A stretch of DNA of 64,000 bases, from the IMG/VR virus record IMGVR_UViG_3300032223_000402, positions 1-64,000 of that record. One strand, 5' to 3'. Source of the stretch: a virus. The position numbers and the translations under genes were made by a program. A model generated the notes under the pieces. That model made no database searches and was not told where the DNA came from. It saw only the letters and a program-made list of their open reading frames with translations. Of the stretch, positions 14,549 to 26,000 are shown one piece after another. Within the stretch, counting starts at the first letter, position 1. Each line of letters starts with the position of its first letter.

Positions 14549-16131
14549 TGGCAGAATATTCAAGACCGACGGACGACTTAATAAAACACTCCGATATGGG
14601 CTCTGGGCTGTATACAGCCAGAGTAGTAAGTCATCTTGATCCTAGTTTTATGGGAGATCTCGAAGTCACTTTGTTAAGAGAGCAAGGCAATACTGTAGGC
14701 GACGACAGTCAGACTTTTGTTGTTCGCTTTGCCAGTCCTTTCTTTGGCTATACTGGTTTTGAGTATATGGGACAAAACAAAGCCGATTTCAACGACACAC
14801 AAAAATCTTACGGTATGTGGTTTGTTCCGCCTGATGTAGGAGTTACAGTTTTAGTTTCGTTTGTCAACGGTGACCCAGGACAAGGTTATTGGTTTGCTTG
14901 TATTCCTCCTAGATTTGCTAATCAAATGGTGCCAGCGATTGCAGGAACAACGCAGGTAGAATTAACCACAGAAGACAATAAAAAGTTTAATACTAAGATG
15001 CCGTTGCCAACCGGCGAGATGAATAAAAAGATCAATGCAGATCCGGGCGATAAAGGCGAAAGTAGCATTGACACTGATAAGATTAAAAAAGCAGTACATC
15101 CTATTGCAGATGCATTTCTTAGACAGGGACTATTAGAAGATGATGTCCGTGGTGTAACTACAACATCGGCAAGACGAGAAGTGCCTAGTATGGTATTTGG
15201 TATTAGCACTCCTGGGCCATTAGATCGTCGTCCTGGTGCAAAGAAAGGTTCACAAGGCAAAGACAAAGATCAAACACCAACACCGGTTCCAGTTAGTAGA
15301 CTAGGCGGAACAACATTGGTAATGGATGACGGCGATGATCGCTATCAACGTAAAACCCCAGCAAAGACAGGGCCGGTTGAATATGTTGATTCTTTAGAAA
15401 ATAAACCAACCACAAGCGGTCAACCTGATATTCCATACAATGAATATTTCCGTGTTCGCACAAGAACAGGTCATCAGATCCTGATGCACAACAGTGAAGA
15501 TTTAATCTACATTGCCAATGCTCAAGGAACCGCTTGGGTAGAATTAACTGCTAACGGTAAGATTGATATCTATGCTGCTGATAGTATTAGTATCCACACC
15601 GAAGCAGATTTAAACATACGTGCTGATCGTGACATTAATATGGAAGCTGGCCGTAACATTAATATGAAAACTGAAACGGGTCGTTGGCACGCTGAAGTAG
15701 CCACCGACTTAGAATTTTTAGTCAATGCAGAAGCAAAGATTACAGTAGGTCAAAATTTCCAGTTATTAGTTGGACAGGCTACAAAAATTTCCAGCAACAC
15801 AAATTGCGAAATTAACAGCAACAATGATAATTTATTCAGTGCAGGAAACAATACAAATATTGGTAGCGGCGGTAATCATATCGAGTCTGCAACTAAGATC
15901 TATATGAATAGCATTGCCGCAACTCCTGCAACAGTCGCTGATTTCGTACAGCCTTTGGAATTAAGACCGAACGCATCGACTTCAATAGAAGTTGGTTGGA
16001 ATCCTAAAAAATATCAGGCTGGGGTAATGAAAAGCATTATGAAACGCATACCGATGCACGAGCCTTGGTTGCTTCACGAAAATATGGCTCCGCAATTAAT
16101 GACACCTGAAGAAACAGATAGAGAGGTATAA
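14548..16131 (+). CDS. gp5: Baseplate hub/needle protein, T4 gp5-like, without lysozyme domain
   Basis: This is a 527-residue protein with an N-terminal OB-fold-like domain (about 15-130; LYTARVVSHLDPSFMGDLEV, VPPDVGVTVLVSFVNGDPGQ). A polar linker (about 135-290) follows, then a repetitive beta-helix rich in short repeats such as DLNIRADRDINMEAGRNIN (about 320-460), as in the gp5/VgrG membrane-puncturing needle. The T4 gp5 lysozyme domain between OB fold and helix is absent, replaced by the low-complexity linker. The needle role follows from the fold and from its place before gp25. Confidence 0.85.
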   Translation: MAEYSRPTDDLIKHSDMGSGLYTARVVSHLDPSFMGDLEVTLLREQGNTVGDDSQTFVVRFASPFFGYTGFEYMGQNKADFNDTQKSYGMWFVPPDVGVTVLVSFVNGDPGQGYWFACIPPRFANQMVPAIAGTTQVELTTEDNKKFNTKMPLPTGEMNKKINADPGDKGESSIDTDKIKKAVHPIADAFLRQGLLEDDVRGVTTTSARREVPSMVFGISTPGPLDRRPGAKKGSQGKDKDQTPTPVPVSRLGGTTLVMDDGDDRYQRKTPAKTGPVEYVDSLENKPTTSGQPDIPYNEYFRVRTRTGHQILMHNSEDLIYIANAQGTAWVELTANGKIDIYAADSISIHTEADLNIRADRDINMEAGRNINMKTETGRWHAEVATDLEFLVNAEAKITVGQNFQLLVGQATKISSNTNCEINSNNDNLFSAGNNTNIGSGGNHIESATKIYMNSIAATPATVADFVQPLELRPNASTSIEVGWNPKKYQAGVMKSIMKRIPMHEPWLLHENMAPQLMTPEETDREV

Positions 16132-16132
16132 T

Positions 16133-16579
16133 ATGGCTGTACTAAAAAGACTTTACAACACTAAAACTGTAGCTACTAACAAAGCATCTGTTGGTTCACA
16201 GGGAAATAATTCCTTTACCTATAGAGGATTTAATTCACAAGAATCTGCAACTAATTACAAGCTCTATGATATGGATCTAGTCAAGCAAGATATTATGAAT
16301 CATTTCCATATCCGCAAAGGAGAAAAATTAGAAAATCCAGATTTTGGTACAGTTATCTGGGATATGCTGTTTGAACCTTTCACAGAAGATGTTAAAAGAA
16401 TTATTTCCAAGGACGTAGAAGATATTATTAACTATGATCCGAGAATCGCAGTAAACGCTGTAACCGTAGACACCACAGAGCAGGGCATTAGAATACAAGC
16501 GGACCTAGTGTATATTCCGTTTAATATTAATGAACGTATGACCTTTGACTTTGATAAAGCCAACTCTATCATTAAGTAA
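16133..16579 (+). CDS. gp25: Baseplate wedge subunit, T4 gp25-like
   Basis: This is a 148-residue protein matching the gp25/GPW family: VKQDIMNHFHIRKGEKLENP followed by DFGTVIWDMLFEPF (about 56-85), an acidic helix, DPRIAVNAV in the position of the family's EPR-type motif, and a C-terminal beta pair. gp25 is a conserved wedge and sheath-initiator component in all contractile injection systems. It sits between gp5 and gp6, the conserved order. Confidence 0.92.
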   Translation: MAVLKRLYNTKTVATNKASVGSQGNNSFTYRGFNSQESATNYKLYDMDLVKQDIMNHFHIRKGEKLENPDFGTVIWDMLFEPFTEDVKRIISKDVEDIINYDPRIAVNAVTVDTTEQGIRIQADLVYIPFNINERMTFDFDKANSIIK

Positions 16580-16595
16580 GCGGTTAATTTTATAT

Positions 16596-16603
16596 GGTAA
16601 ATA
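16596..16603 (+). promoter_or_regulatory. Candidate late promoter (GGTAAATA) upstream of gp6
   Basis: The octamer keeps the TAAATA core but differs from TATAAATA at the first two bases. It ends 17 bp before the gp6 start. The same GGTAAATA occurs in a 60-bp gap upstream of the gene at 45333. It is weaker evidence than the consensus sites. Confidence 0.35.
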
Positions 16604-16620
16604 TGCTATAGGAACGAAAA

Positions 16621-19600
16621 ATGACCACAACGACTAGACAGAATAACCTAATTTTAAATCAAGATTGGAAGAGAATATATCAGACATTTAGAAATGCTGA
16701 CTTTAAATCTTACGATTTTGAAAATCTACGCAGGGTTATTATCACATATCTGCGCCAGAACTATCCTGAAGATTTCAATGATTACATTGACAGTTCTGAA
16801 TATCTAGCGTTGATCGATGCAGTGGCATTCATTGGTCAAAGTCTTGCGTTCCGTGTCGATCTAGCATCAAGAGAAAACTTCATTGAGTTAGCAGAACGTA
16901 AAGAAAGCGTACTACGAATTGCTCGTATGTTGAGCTATAACGCCAAACGAAATATTGCTGCCCAAGGACTTTTGAAGTTTACCACTGTAACAACTACAGA
17001 ATCTTTGCTAGACGGCAACGGAAAAAATCTTGCTAACCAGATCATACAATGGAATGACCCAACAAACTCAAACTGGTTAGAGCAGTTTATTATTGTGTTA
17101 AACGCCGCAATGGCAGATAATACAGAATTTGGTCGCAGTCAAGGTACTGCAACAGTTCAAGGCATTCCTACAGAACAATATCGATTCCGCACAACATCAA
17201 CAGATGTTCCTATTTTTACCTATGACAAAACAGTATCAGGTAGAGGTATGCAATTTGAAATAGTTAGTACTACTTTCAACGGTCAAAACTATTTCTATGA
17301 AGAAGCACCTTTCCCAGGAAACCAACTAGGCTTTGTTTATAAGAATGATGGTAAAGGCCCAGGCAGCGCAAACACTGGTTTTTATCTGATGTTTAAGCAA
17401 GGCAGTCTAGAGCTTGCAGATTTTAATATTGATGTACCAACAACTAATGAAACAATCAGCGTCGGCGCACAAAACATCAACAACGATGATGTTTGGTTGT
17501 ATAGCTTAGATTCAGTTGGCACACAAACTGATCAGTGGACACAGGTAGCTAATTTAATCGGCAACAACATTGTTTACAACAGTGTGTCACAAAATATTAG
17601 AAATATTTTTTCAATTGTTACAAAAGAAAATGACACAGTAGATTTAACATTTGCTGATGGTGTCTACGGTAACTTGCCACAAGGTAACTTCCGTTTTTAC
17701 TACAGAGTCAGCAATGGTCTTTCTTATACAATATATCCAAATGAAATGAAGGGTATTAATATTTCTGTTCCTTATTATAACAAGGCAGGGATACAACAAA
17801 CAATTACTATCGGTCTTGGACTGCAATACACAGTTAGTTCATCGGCTGCTAGTGAAACAATTGATTCTATTAGAACAAACGCACCTGCTGTTTATTATAC
17901 ACAAAACAGAATGGTAACTGGTGAAGATTATAATCTTGCACCGTTGGGTACCAGTCAAGATATCTTAAAAGTAAAATCAATTAACAGAACGTCTAGTGGA
18001 ATTTCAAGAAACTTTGAAATTATCGACGCTAGCGGAAAATACAGTTCTGTTAATGTATTTGCCAATGACGGTTACATCTATAAAGAGTATGTAGAAAAGA
18101 CTTTGTCTTTTAAAGACTTTAACAACAGAATCGATATTTTAAATTTCTTGGTCCAAGGCGGCACGAGCGGTTATAGTATATTCCAAGACACTGATGTGTT
18201 TAATTTTTACCTAACAAAATATGACAAAATTTTGTTTGATACCGCATCTGCAAACTTTAGATGGAAACAGATAACCACAGGTACAAATATTACCACAGGT
18301 TATTTTTATAACTCAACAGATAATAGTTTGCGAAAAGTTGGTTCATACTCTACTAACAGTTTGAAATATGCAGTTCCTGGGGCTCTAATGAAATTTGTTC
18401 CACCGACTGGGAAAGCCTTTAGAAAAGGAAAATTAGTTACAGCAAATCCCTCAGATCCTTTGCAGACTTCATATATCTGGACTGAAGTTGTTAAGGTAGT
18501 AGGCGACGGCACAAACGCAGGCCGTGGCACGCTACCTTCAGGATTGGGACCAGTGACATTTAACACCACAGTTCCGGATGGATCAGTCGCTGCTAGGATC
18601 GTTCCAAAATGGGCTGAGAATCTTACTGATGCACTAGCACAAGAAACTGCCATCCAAGTCTATGAAGGTTTAAATTTTGGTCTTCGCTATGATGTTACTA
18701 CAACATCTTGGAAAATTATTACAACACCTAACTTGGATTTAGTAAGTCCTTTTAGTCTAGGTAAATCAGGCGACTCAACAAATTTAAATTTAGACTCGTC
18801 TTGGATGATAGCATTTATTAAACAACCAGAACAGTATGAAATTAGAATTAGGTCAATGGCCTATGTATTTGGTAGTGTGATGCAGAATAGATTTTACTAT
18901 GACGATACTCAGTCATTTTATAACAGCCAAACAGGAACAGTGGTCAAAGACCAAGTTAAGATTTTAAGTATCAATACTAGCAGTGATTTAATTTCGGCGT
19001 TGGGCGTCGATATCCCCTTCCAGATCGACGATAGTATAAAGTTTGATGACGGGTATGAAAGCACCAGCGAGATTAAACTAGCGTTCTTTGACAGTGATGA
19101 AAACGGCGTTATCGATAACCCTCAGGCATTTGAAGATATCGTCGGAGAAGATGCGCTTAATAGATATTTGTTCTTTAAACAGTCAGTTGATACTTCTGGT
19201 GCAACATATTATCAATTAGTTGACAACAGTAACGATATGATTTTAATTCGTTCAAGCGAACTATCTATCAGTGTAACAGACTATGAAGATGGCCAGCTGA
19301 TATATTTTTACGATATTTTAGAAGATAGAGTTAAAAAGGTCAATAGAACTACTAATACTTTAGAATTAGATTCTTCATACAAGGCAAATATCGGACGTGA
19401 TAATCTCAAATTCCAGTATCTACACAATGCCGATGCTGAGAGAAGAATTGATCCAAGCTCTAGCAATATTATTGATTTATTTTTATTAACTAGATCTTAT
19501 GATACTTCATATAGAAACTGGTTAGCTGGAGCATTGACAGTGGAGCCTACTCCGCCGGATAATGATGGATTAAGAGATGTATTCGGTGGCAAGCTGTCTT

Positions 19601-20043
19601 TGATTAAAACAGTTAGTGATGAAGTTGTATATCACCCTGTTAGATACAAAGTATTATTTGGTGCTAAAGCCGATATAAAATTACAGGCACAGTTTAAGGT
19701 AGTTAAAAATCCTAACAAATCCGTAAACGACAACGATATTAAAGTTAGAATTATAAATGCTATTAACACATTCTTTGATGTAAACAATTGGGATTTTGGT
19801 GATAGATTTTATCTCAGCGAATTAACAACTTACATTTTGAATACAACTGCCCCTGATATCAGCAACCTTGTAATTCTTCCAAGACAGATATCCCAGGTAT
19901 TCGGTAGTTTGTTTGAAATACAAAGTGCTCCGGATGAAATTTTCGTAAGCGGTGCAACAGTAGATGATGTTGAAATTGTTACAGCAATTACAGCAGCAGA
20001 GATTCGAGCTTCAACAAGTTCAGTAGTTAACACAACGGCATAA
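16621..20043 (+). CDS. gp6: Baseplate wedge subunit, T4 gp6-like
   Basis: This is a 1140-residue protein. The N-terminal 120 residues (SSEYLALIDAVAFIGQSLAF, RENFIELAERKESVLRIARM) are characteristic of gp6 of T4-like phages, the ring-forming wedge protein that drives baseplate opening. The rest is beta-rich with insertions; the C-terminal region (about 1000-1110, KVVKNPNKSVNDNDIKVRII) fits the gp6/baseplate J-like domain. T4 gp6 is 660 residues, so this version is greatly enlarged, as in other marine T4-like phages. It directly follows gp25 and precedes the giant ORF by 5 nt. Confidence 0.88.
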   Translation: MTTTTRQNNLILNQDWKRIYQTFRNADFKSYDFENLRRVIITYLRQNYPEDFNDYIDSSEYLALIDAVAFIGQSLAFRVDLASRENFIELAERKESVLRIARMLSYNAKRNIAAQGLLKFTTVTTTESLLDGNGKNLANQIIQWNDPTNSNWLEQFIIVLNAAMADNTEFGRSQGTATVQGIPTEQYRFRTTSTDVPIFTYDKTVSGRGMQFEIVSTTFNGQNYFYEEAPFPGNQLGFVYKNDGKGPGSANTGFYLMFKQGSLELADFNIDVPTTNETISVGAQNINNDDVWLYSLDSVGTQTDQWTQVANLIGNNIVYNSVSQNIRNIFSIVTKENDTVDLTFADGVYGNLPQGNFRFYYRVSNGLSYTIYPNEMKGINISVPYYNKAGIQQTITIGLGLQYTVSSSAASETIDSIRTNAPAVYYTQNRMVTGEDYNLAPLGTSQDILKVKSINRTSSGISRNFEIIDASGKYSSVNVFANDGYIYKEYVEKTLSFKDFNNRIDILNFLVQGGTSGYSIFQDTDVFNFYLTKYDKILFDTASANFRWKQITTGTNITTGYFYNSTDNSLRKVGSYSTNSLKYAVPGALMKFVPPTGKAFRKGKLVTANPSDPLQTSYIWTEVVKVVGDGTNAGRGTLPSGLGPVTFNTTVPDGSVAARIVPKWAENLTDALAQETAIQVYEGLNFGLRYDVTTTSWKIITTPNLDLVSPFSLGKSGDSTNLNLDSSWMIAFIKQPEQYEIRIRSMAYVFGSVMQNRFYYDDTQSFYNSQTGTVVKDQVKILSINTSSDLISALGVDIPFQIDDSIKFDDGYESTSEIKLAFFDSDENGVIDNPQAFEDIVGEDALNRYLFFKQSVDTSGATYYQLVDNSNDMILIRSSELSISVTDYEDGQLIYFYDILEDRVKKVNRTTNTLELDSSYKANIGRDNLKFQYLHNADAERRIDPSSSNIIDLFLLTRSYDTSYRNWLAGALTVEPTPPDNDGLRDVFGGKLSLIKTVSDEVVYHPVRYKVLFGAKADIKLQAQFKVVKNPNKSVNDNDIKVRIINAINTFFDVNNWDFGDRFYLSELTTYILNTTAPDISNLVILPRQISQVFGSLFEIQSAPDEIFVSGATVDDVEIVTAITAAEIRASTSSVVNTTA

Positions 20044-20048
20044 GAAAT

Positions 20049-23000
20049 ATGGCAAAGTCAATTTACCCACAAAGTCAATTACCAATTAGAAGATCAGTAG
20101 AGTTATTGCCAACAGTATTCCAAACTGGTGCTAATTCTAAATTTACATCTGCGGTCATTGATCCTTTGATACAACCTGGTGTCTTACAGAAAACTGTAGG
20201 ATATATTGGTCGTAGATATGGAAAAACTTATAGGGGTAGTGATATCTATCTCGATACTGATAATACTCTGCGTAGCAGGTATCAGTTAGAGCCTGGCGTT
20301 ACATTTAAAGAAAATCAAAAGATATTAGATTTTTATGACTATCTTGATTTTAAAAATCAAATAAAGTTTTTTGGCAATGATATTGACAGAGATGATTTTG
20401 TAACAAGCCAACAACATTATTCTTGGAACCCGCCGATTGATTGGGACAAGTTTATTAATTTCCGTGAATATTACTGGGAACCAAACGGTCCACCACCTGT
20501 GCCTGTTTACGGGCAATCGGGAAAAATTACCAGCAGCTATAAAGTTATGCTGGGAACACAATCGTCTTTTGTGATTACTCCAGACGGTGCTACTAATAAT
20601 CCTACACTAACATTTTATAGAGGCCAAACCTACAAATTTAAAATTAATGCCCCTGGACAAGGATTTGTAATTAGAACAAATTATGACACAGGATCATTAC
20701 GCTATCTCCCAGCCCAAGGATACGCCGCCGGATCGGTGGTGTATTTTGATAATAAACTTTGGAGAGCCAAAGTAACCATCTCCCCAGGCGATGGTAGCAC
20801 TATTGATATTAACACACAAGACTGGGAACCGTTGGGCCTAGCTGACCATACAACAGTATTAGATTACAACCAAGGTGTAACCAACAACGGGATTGAAAAC
20901 GGAACATTGACATTTAAAGTTCCTTTTGATGCTCCAGATGTTTTATTTTATCAAAGCAAAGTTGATCCAGATAGATTTGGTCAAATTGTTATTACCAATG
21001 TTATTGAGAACTCAAAAATAGATATCAATAAAGAAGTTATTGGAAAATTAGAGTTTACCAGCAGCAACGGTATAGTCTTCACTAACGGATTAATTATAGA
21101 ATTTAAAGGGCAGGTGACTCCGTCGATGTACGCCAACGACAGTTGGTTGATAGAAGGTGTTGGCAGCGGAATTACATTGACACGCTATCTTGATTTAATT
21201 GTTCCTGTATTGACTAAAGATACTCCGGAAGTATTATTCGACAATGAAGGATTTGACACACAGCCTTTTGATGATGCAACAGCATATCCTTCGCAGTTAG
21301 ACTATATTACTATTGCAAGAAACAGCAAGGACTCTAATCCTTGGTCTAGATATAATCGTTGGTTTCATAGAAGTGTTTTAGATTATGCACACGGGATTCG
21401 TGGGACTGATTATGAAGCTCCAGAAAGTGCAAGAGCAAAGCGACCAATTATTGAATTTCAACCAAACATTCAATTGTTTAATCACGGCGCTGAATCAAAG
21501 ATAACAGTTGATTACATCGATACCTATACCTCTGATGTGTTTTCAAATATTGAAGGCAGTACTGGATATAACGTAGACGGTGAATTCTTATTCGAAGGAG
21601 CGAGATTATTAGTTATAGCAGACACCGATAGCCTAGCTAACAATAAAATTTACACTGTTCATTTTGTTACATTTAACGGCAATACGCAAATTAATCTTAA
21701 AGAAGCAAGCGACGGAGAATCTTTAGCAGGGCAGGGTGTTCTTGTTAGACGAGGAATAGCGAATGCAGGGCTGATGTACCACTTCACAGGATCAGAATGG
21801 GTAGTTAGCCAAAAGAAATCAACAGTTAACCAGCCTCCGTTATTTGATGCTTTTGATGATTCAGAAGTTAGTTTTTCTGATTCTACAACGTATCCAATTT
21901 CTACATTCGCTGGAAGCACATTGTTAGAATATAAAGTAGGAACCAGTATTGTTGATCAGCAGCTAGGATTTAGTTTAAGCTATCTTAACATCGACAATAT
22001 TGGTGATATACAGTTTAATTGGACTTGGGATACAGATTCTTTCTATTATACAGAATCACAAAAAGTTAACACTAAAAAAATATCAACTGGTTATTACAAA
22101 CAAAACGGATCGCTAGCTAATGGATGGATTGCAACAGATTTAACATACATTCAACCGCTGATTGACAGCGTTGTTACTCCGTCAGCTACTAATGTTGTAA
22201 CATTAACAACTTTAGATTGGGAATCTGTAACCGACAACAGTAAATTAATCATTAATTTTTATCTTAACGGTGAAAAATTAATCAACAATCCTTATACACG
22301 TGATCGAGGAACATTTACATTCCAGAATAGTTTTGCAGTTAATGATGTTGTTTCTGTAAAAATTATCACCGACGTTGAACACGTCACAGGTTATTTTGAA
22401 ATTCCTTCCGGATTAGAAAAGAATCCGATGAATGATTCGCTGGCAACCTTTACATTTGGCCAAGCAGCGGATCACGTTATTTCTGCATTAGAATTTAATG
22501 ATAACTTTACTGGATCTTTGCCGGGCAGTTCTAATCTTCGAGACATTGTCGACTATCAACAACACGCCAAGCGATTTTTAAAACACGCTGGACTTAATCC
22601 TGTGTCTATTGCATTATTGTGCGACAAGACAAACAACATAATTAAATCTTTACAATATGCAAAATCTCAATATACAGAATTTAAAAATAATTTCTTGGCT
22701 AGATCAACTGAAATAGATTTTGTAAAATCTATTCCTGATTTTGTTGATAACATCCTTGAAGAACTTACAAGAATAAAAACAGTCGACACCCCATTCTCTG
22801 ATTCAGATATGATCGGGTCAGGAGCCTTTAACACTATCAGTTACACTGTTGAAGATACCGGTATCAAGACATTTGCTTTATCTCAAGCATTTAGTCTCAA
22901 TGAATTAAGCAGAAGAGCAGTTTATGTTTACATTAACAGTCGTCAGCTGTTGAATACTTTAGAGTATGAATTTAATCCGACATTTGGTTTTGTTATTATT

Positions 23001-26000
23001 AAAAATGATTTGTTGGAAGGTGATAAAATTGAAATAAGAGAATACATTTCCACGGCTCATTGTTTTGTTCCACCAACACCAACATCTCTCGGGCTATACA
23101 AAAAATATACTCCGATGATATTTGTAGATGATACTTATCGCGAACCTAAAACAGTTATTCAAGGACACGACGGTAGCCTTACTGTTACCTACGGTGATTA
23201 CAGAGATGATTTATTATTAGAATTAGAATATCGTATCTATAACAACATTAAACAACAATATGATCCGGCAATTTTTGATAACGATGCGATTCTTGGCGGT
23301 TACTACGGTAATGCGTTATACACCAAATCACAACTTGATCAAATTGTTGAGCAAGAATTTTTAAGATGGGTTAAGAATACAAATATTGATTATACTAATA
23401 ACAATTATTTTATTGACACCGAACCATTTACCTACACCTATAGCAATATGTCTGATCCATCAGGTACACAGAATCTACCAGGCTATTGGAGAGGTGTGTA
23501 TCAGTGGGCATTTGATACCGACAGACCGCATCGTTGTCCTTGGGAAATGTTAGGATTCAGCGAAAAACCAGACTGGTGGGATATACAATATGGATCAGCA
23601 CCGTACACCAGTGGAAACTTGTTGCTATGGGAAGATTTAGAAGCAGGTATAATTCGCCAAGGTCCCCGAGCAGGTACCTATGACAGATACAAACGACCAG
23701 GATTAGTAAATTATATTCCGGTAGACATCGAAGGTAACATAGTCAATCCATTAGATTCTGGGTTTGCAGGAAACTTTGTTTTAATCAATAACAGAGGTCC
23801 GTTTAAGTTAGGAGACATCGGACCAGTTGAATATGCTTGGAGATCAAGTTCTGAATGGCCATTTGCTGTGGCTATTGCATTATGTTTAATGAAACCTTTT
23901 GAATTTATCACAGACAGCTTTGATAGATCTAGAATTAAATTAAACAACCTAGGACAAACAGTTAATGTTGACACAGGACTGTTTATAACGTTAGAAGATT
24001 TAGTAATTCCACGCCCCGGCGTTGATCTAGCATCAGGGTTGGTACAATATCTAGTAAGCTATGCACAATCTAAAGGATTATCTCTTGATGTTATTGAAAG
24101 CAAAATCAAAGGACTAGATGTTAACTTGTCAACAAGACTAAGCGGCTTTGTTGACAAAGCACAACAGAAATATCTATTAGATAGCAAAAATCCAAAATCG
24201 ACCAGTGGTAGCATTTATATCCCTGCTGAAAACTACGATATTATTTTTAATACCAGCGCACCGATCGCAACAGTTTCATACAGTGGAGTTATTGTAGAAA
24301 AGAGTGAAACTGGGTGGGTAATAACAGGCTATGACGATATACATCCCTACTTCAATACATTTGAAGCACAAGAAAGCCAGGCCGATCCGCTGTTGTCGAT
24401 AGGCGGAATAAGTGAAAACTTTGTTGAATGGGCCGCCGGTACAGATTTTGCCAACGGCATCATTGCAAGATATAACAATACATATTACCGTTCTTTAAGT
24501 ACGCATCAAGATCTAGACGCCAACGGGCTGAGCAATGCAACTCTATGGAAGAAGCTACCAAAACTTCCATTAGTGGGAGCGGTAGAAGCATATAAGAGAA
24601 GAGCATTTAATACTTTTGAAATTACAAAAGTTGGCTACGGAACAAACTTTACAACAATTCAAGGAGTTGTAGATTTCTTGTTAGGATATGAAGCCTATCT
24701 AAAATCTCAAGGATTCTTGTTTGAAAATTATGATCCAGATAATCAGGTAAGTCAAGACTGGACTACTAGTTGTAAAGAATTTATGTTCTGGACAAAACAT
24801 AATTGGGCGGTAGGCTCTATTATTTCGTTGAGCCCTTCATCATTAAAAATCGACATTCAAACTCCTGTTGGGGTTGCTGACAACCTATTAGATGGATTCT
24901 ACGATTATCAGGTATTGAAGAGTGACGGAAAACCTTTACAACCTCAGTATATAAATGTTAATCGTGAATTCCAAGAAATCACTGTTGAAACAACAAATAC
25001 CACTGACGGGATTTATTTCCTTAGATTGTATTATGTTCTAAAAGAACACGTTGCTGTGTTTGATGATAGAACAGTCTTCAACGATGTAATCTACGATAAA
25101 GCAACAGGATATCGCCAACAGAGGATTAAATCTCAAGGTTTTAGAACTACCGATTGGTACGGTGACTATACAAGTCCTGGTTTCTTATTTGACAACGTTG
25201 ATATAGCTGTCTGGGAGCCATTTACAGATTACAAGTTGGGAGACATTGTTGCTTATAAATCTTACTACTGGACCAGTATGCAGAACCAGATGGGCCAAGA
25301 AGTCTTTGATTATACAATGTGGACCAAGTTAGACAGTGTTCCTGAAAAACAGTTGGTGTCAAATTTTGATTATAAGATCAATCAATTTGACGACTACTTT
25401 AACGTTGCCTCTGAGGGCATCGGTAACACACAGCGCGATCTTGCAAGACATACAGTGGGATATCAAACACGAGATTATCTACAAAACCTTGCACAAGATC
25501 CTATAACACAATTTCAGCTATATCAAGGATTTATTAGAGAAAAAGGCACAGCAAACGCCATACATAAGGTCTTTGATAAACTAAGTCGATATGATGGAGA
25601 CAGTGTCGTATTAGATGAAGAATGGGCATTTAGAGTTGGTCGAGTTGGTGGATATGACCAACTAAGTCAAATTGAAATTCAGTTGTCTAAATCCAATTTC
25701 TTAATTAATCCGCAGCCAATAGTAGCAGTTAACTCTGTTCCTAGTTACAGCAGCGACAAATATTATAGGGTTCCAGAATCGGCATTTACCTTTGCACCGA
25801 TACCGTATACAACAGATATACATCCGCTGTCGTTAGAAGCTGAACCAACTCAGGTTGCAGGTTATGTAAAATTAGATCAGACAGATTATGCTGTAGGAAC
25901 AGCAGATGACATCTTGAATTTAGATATTTCTACAGTTTTAGAAAATGCAAACATTTGGTTAACTTTTAATGTCCCATCTTGGACTGTGTGGAGATTAAAT

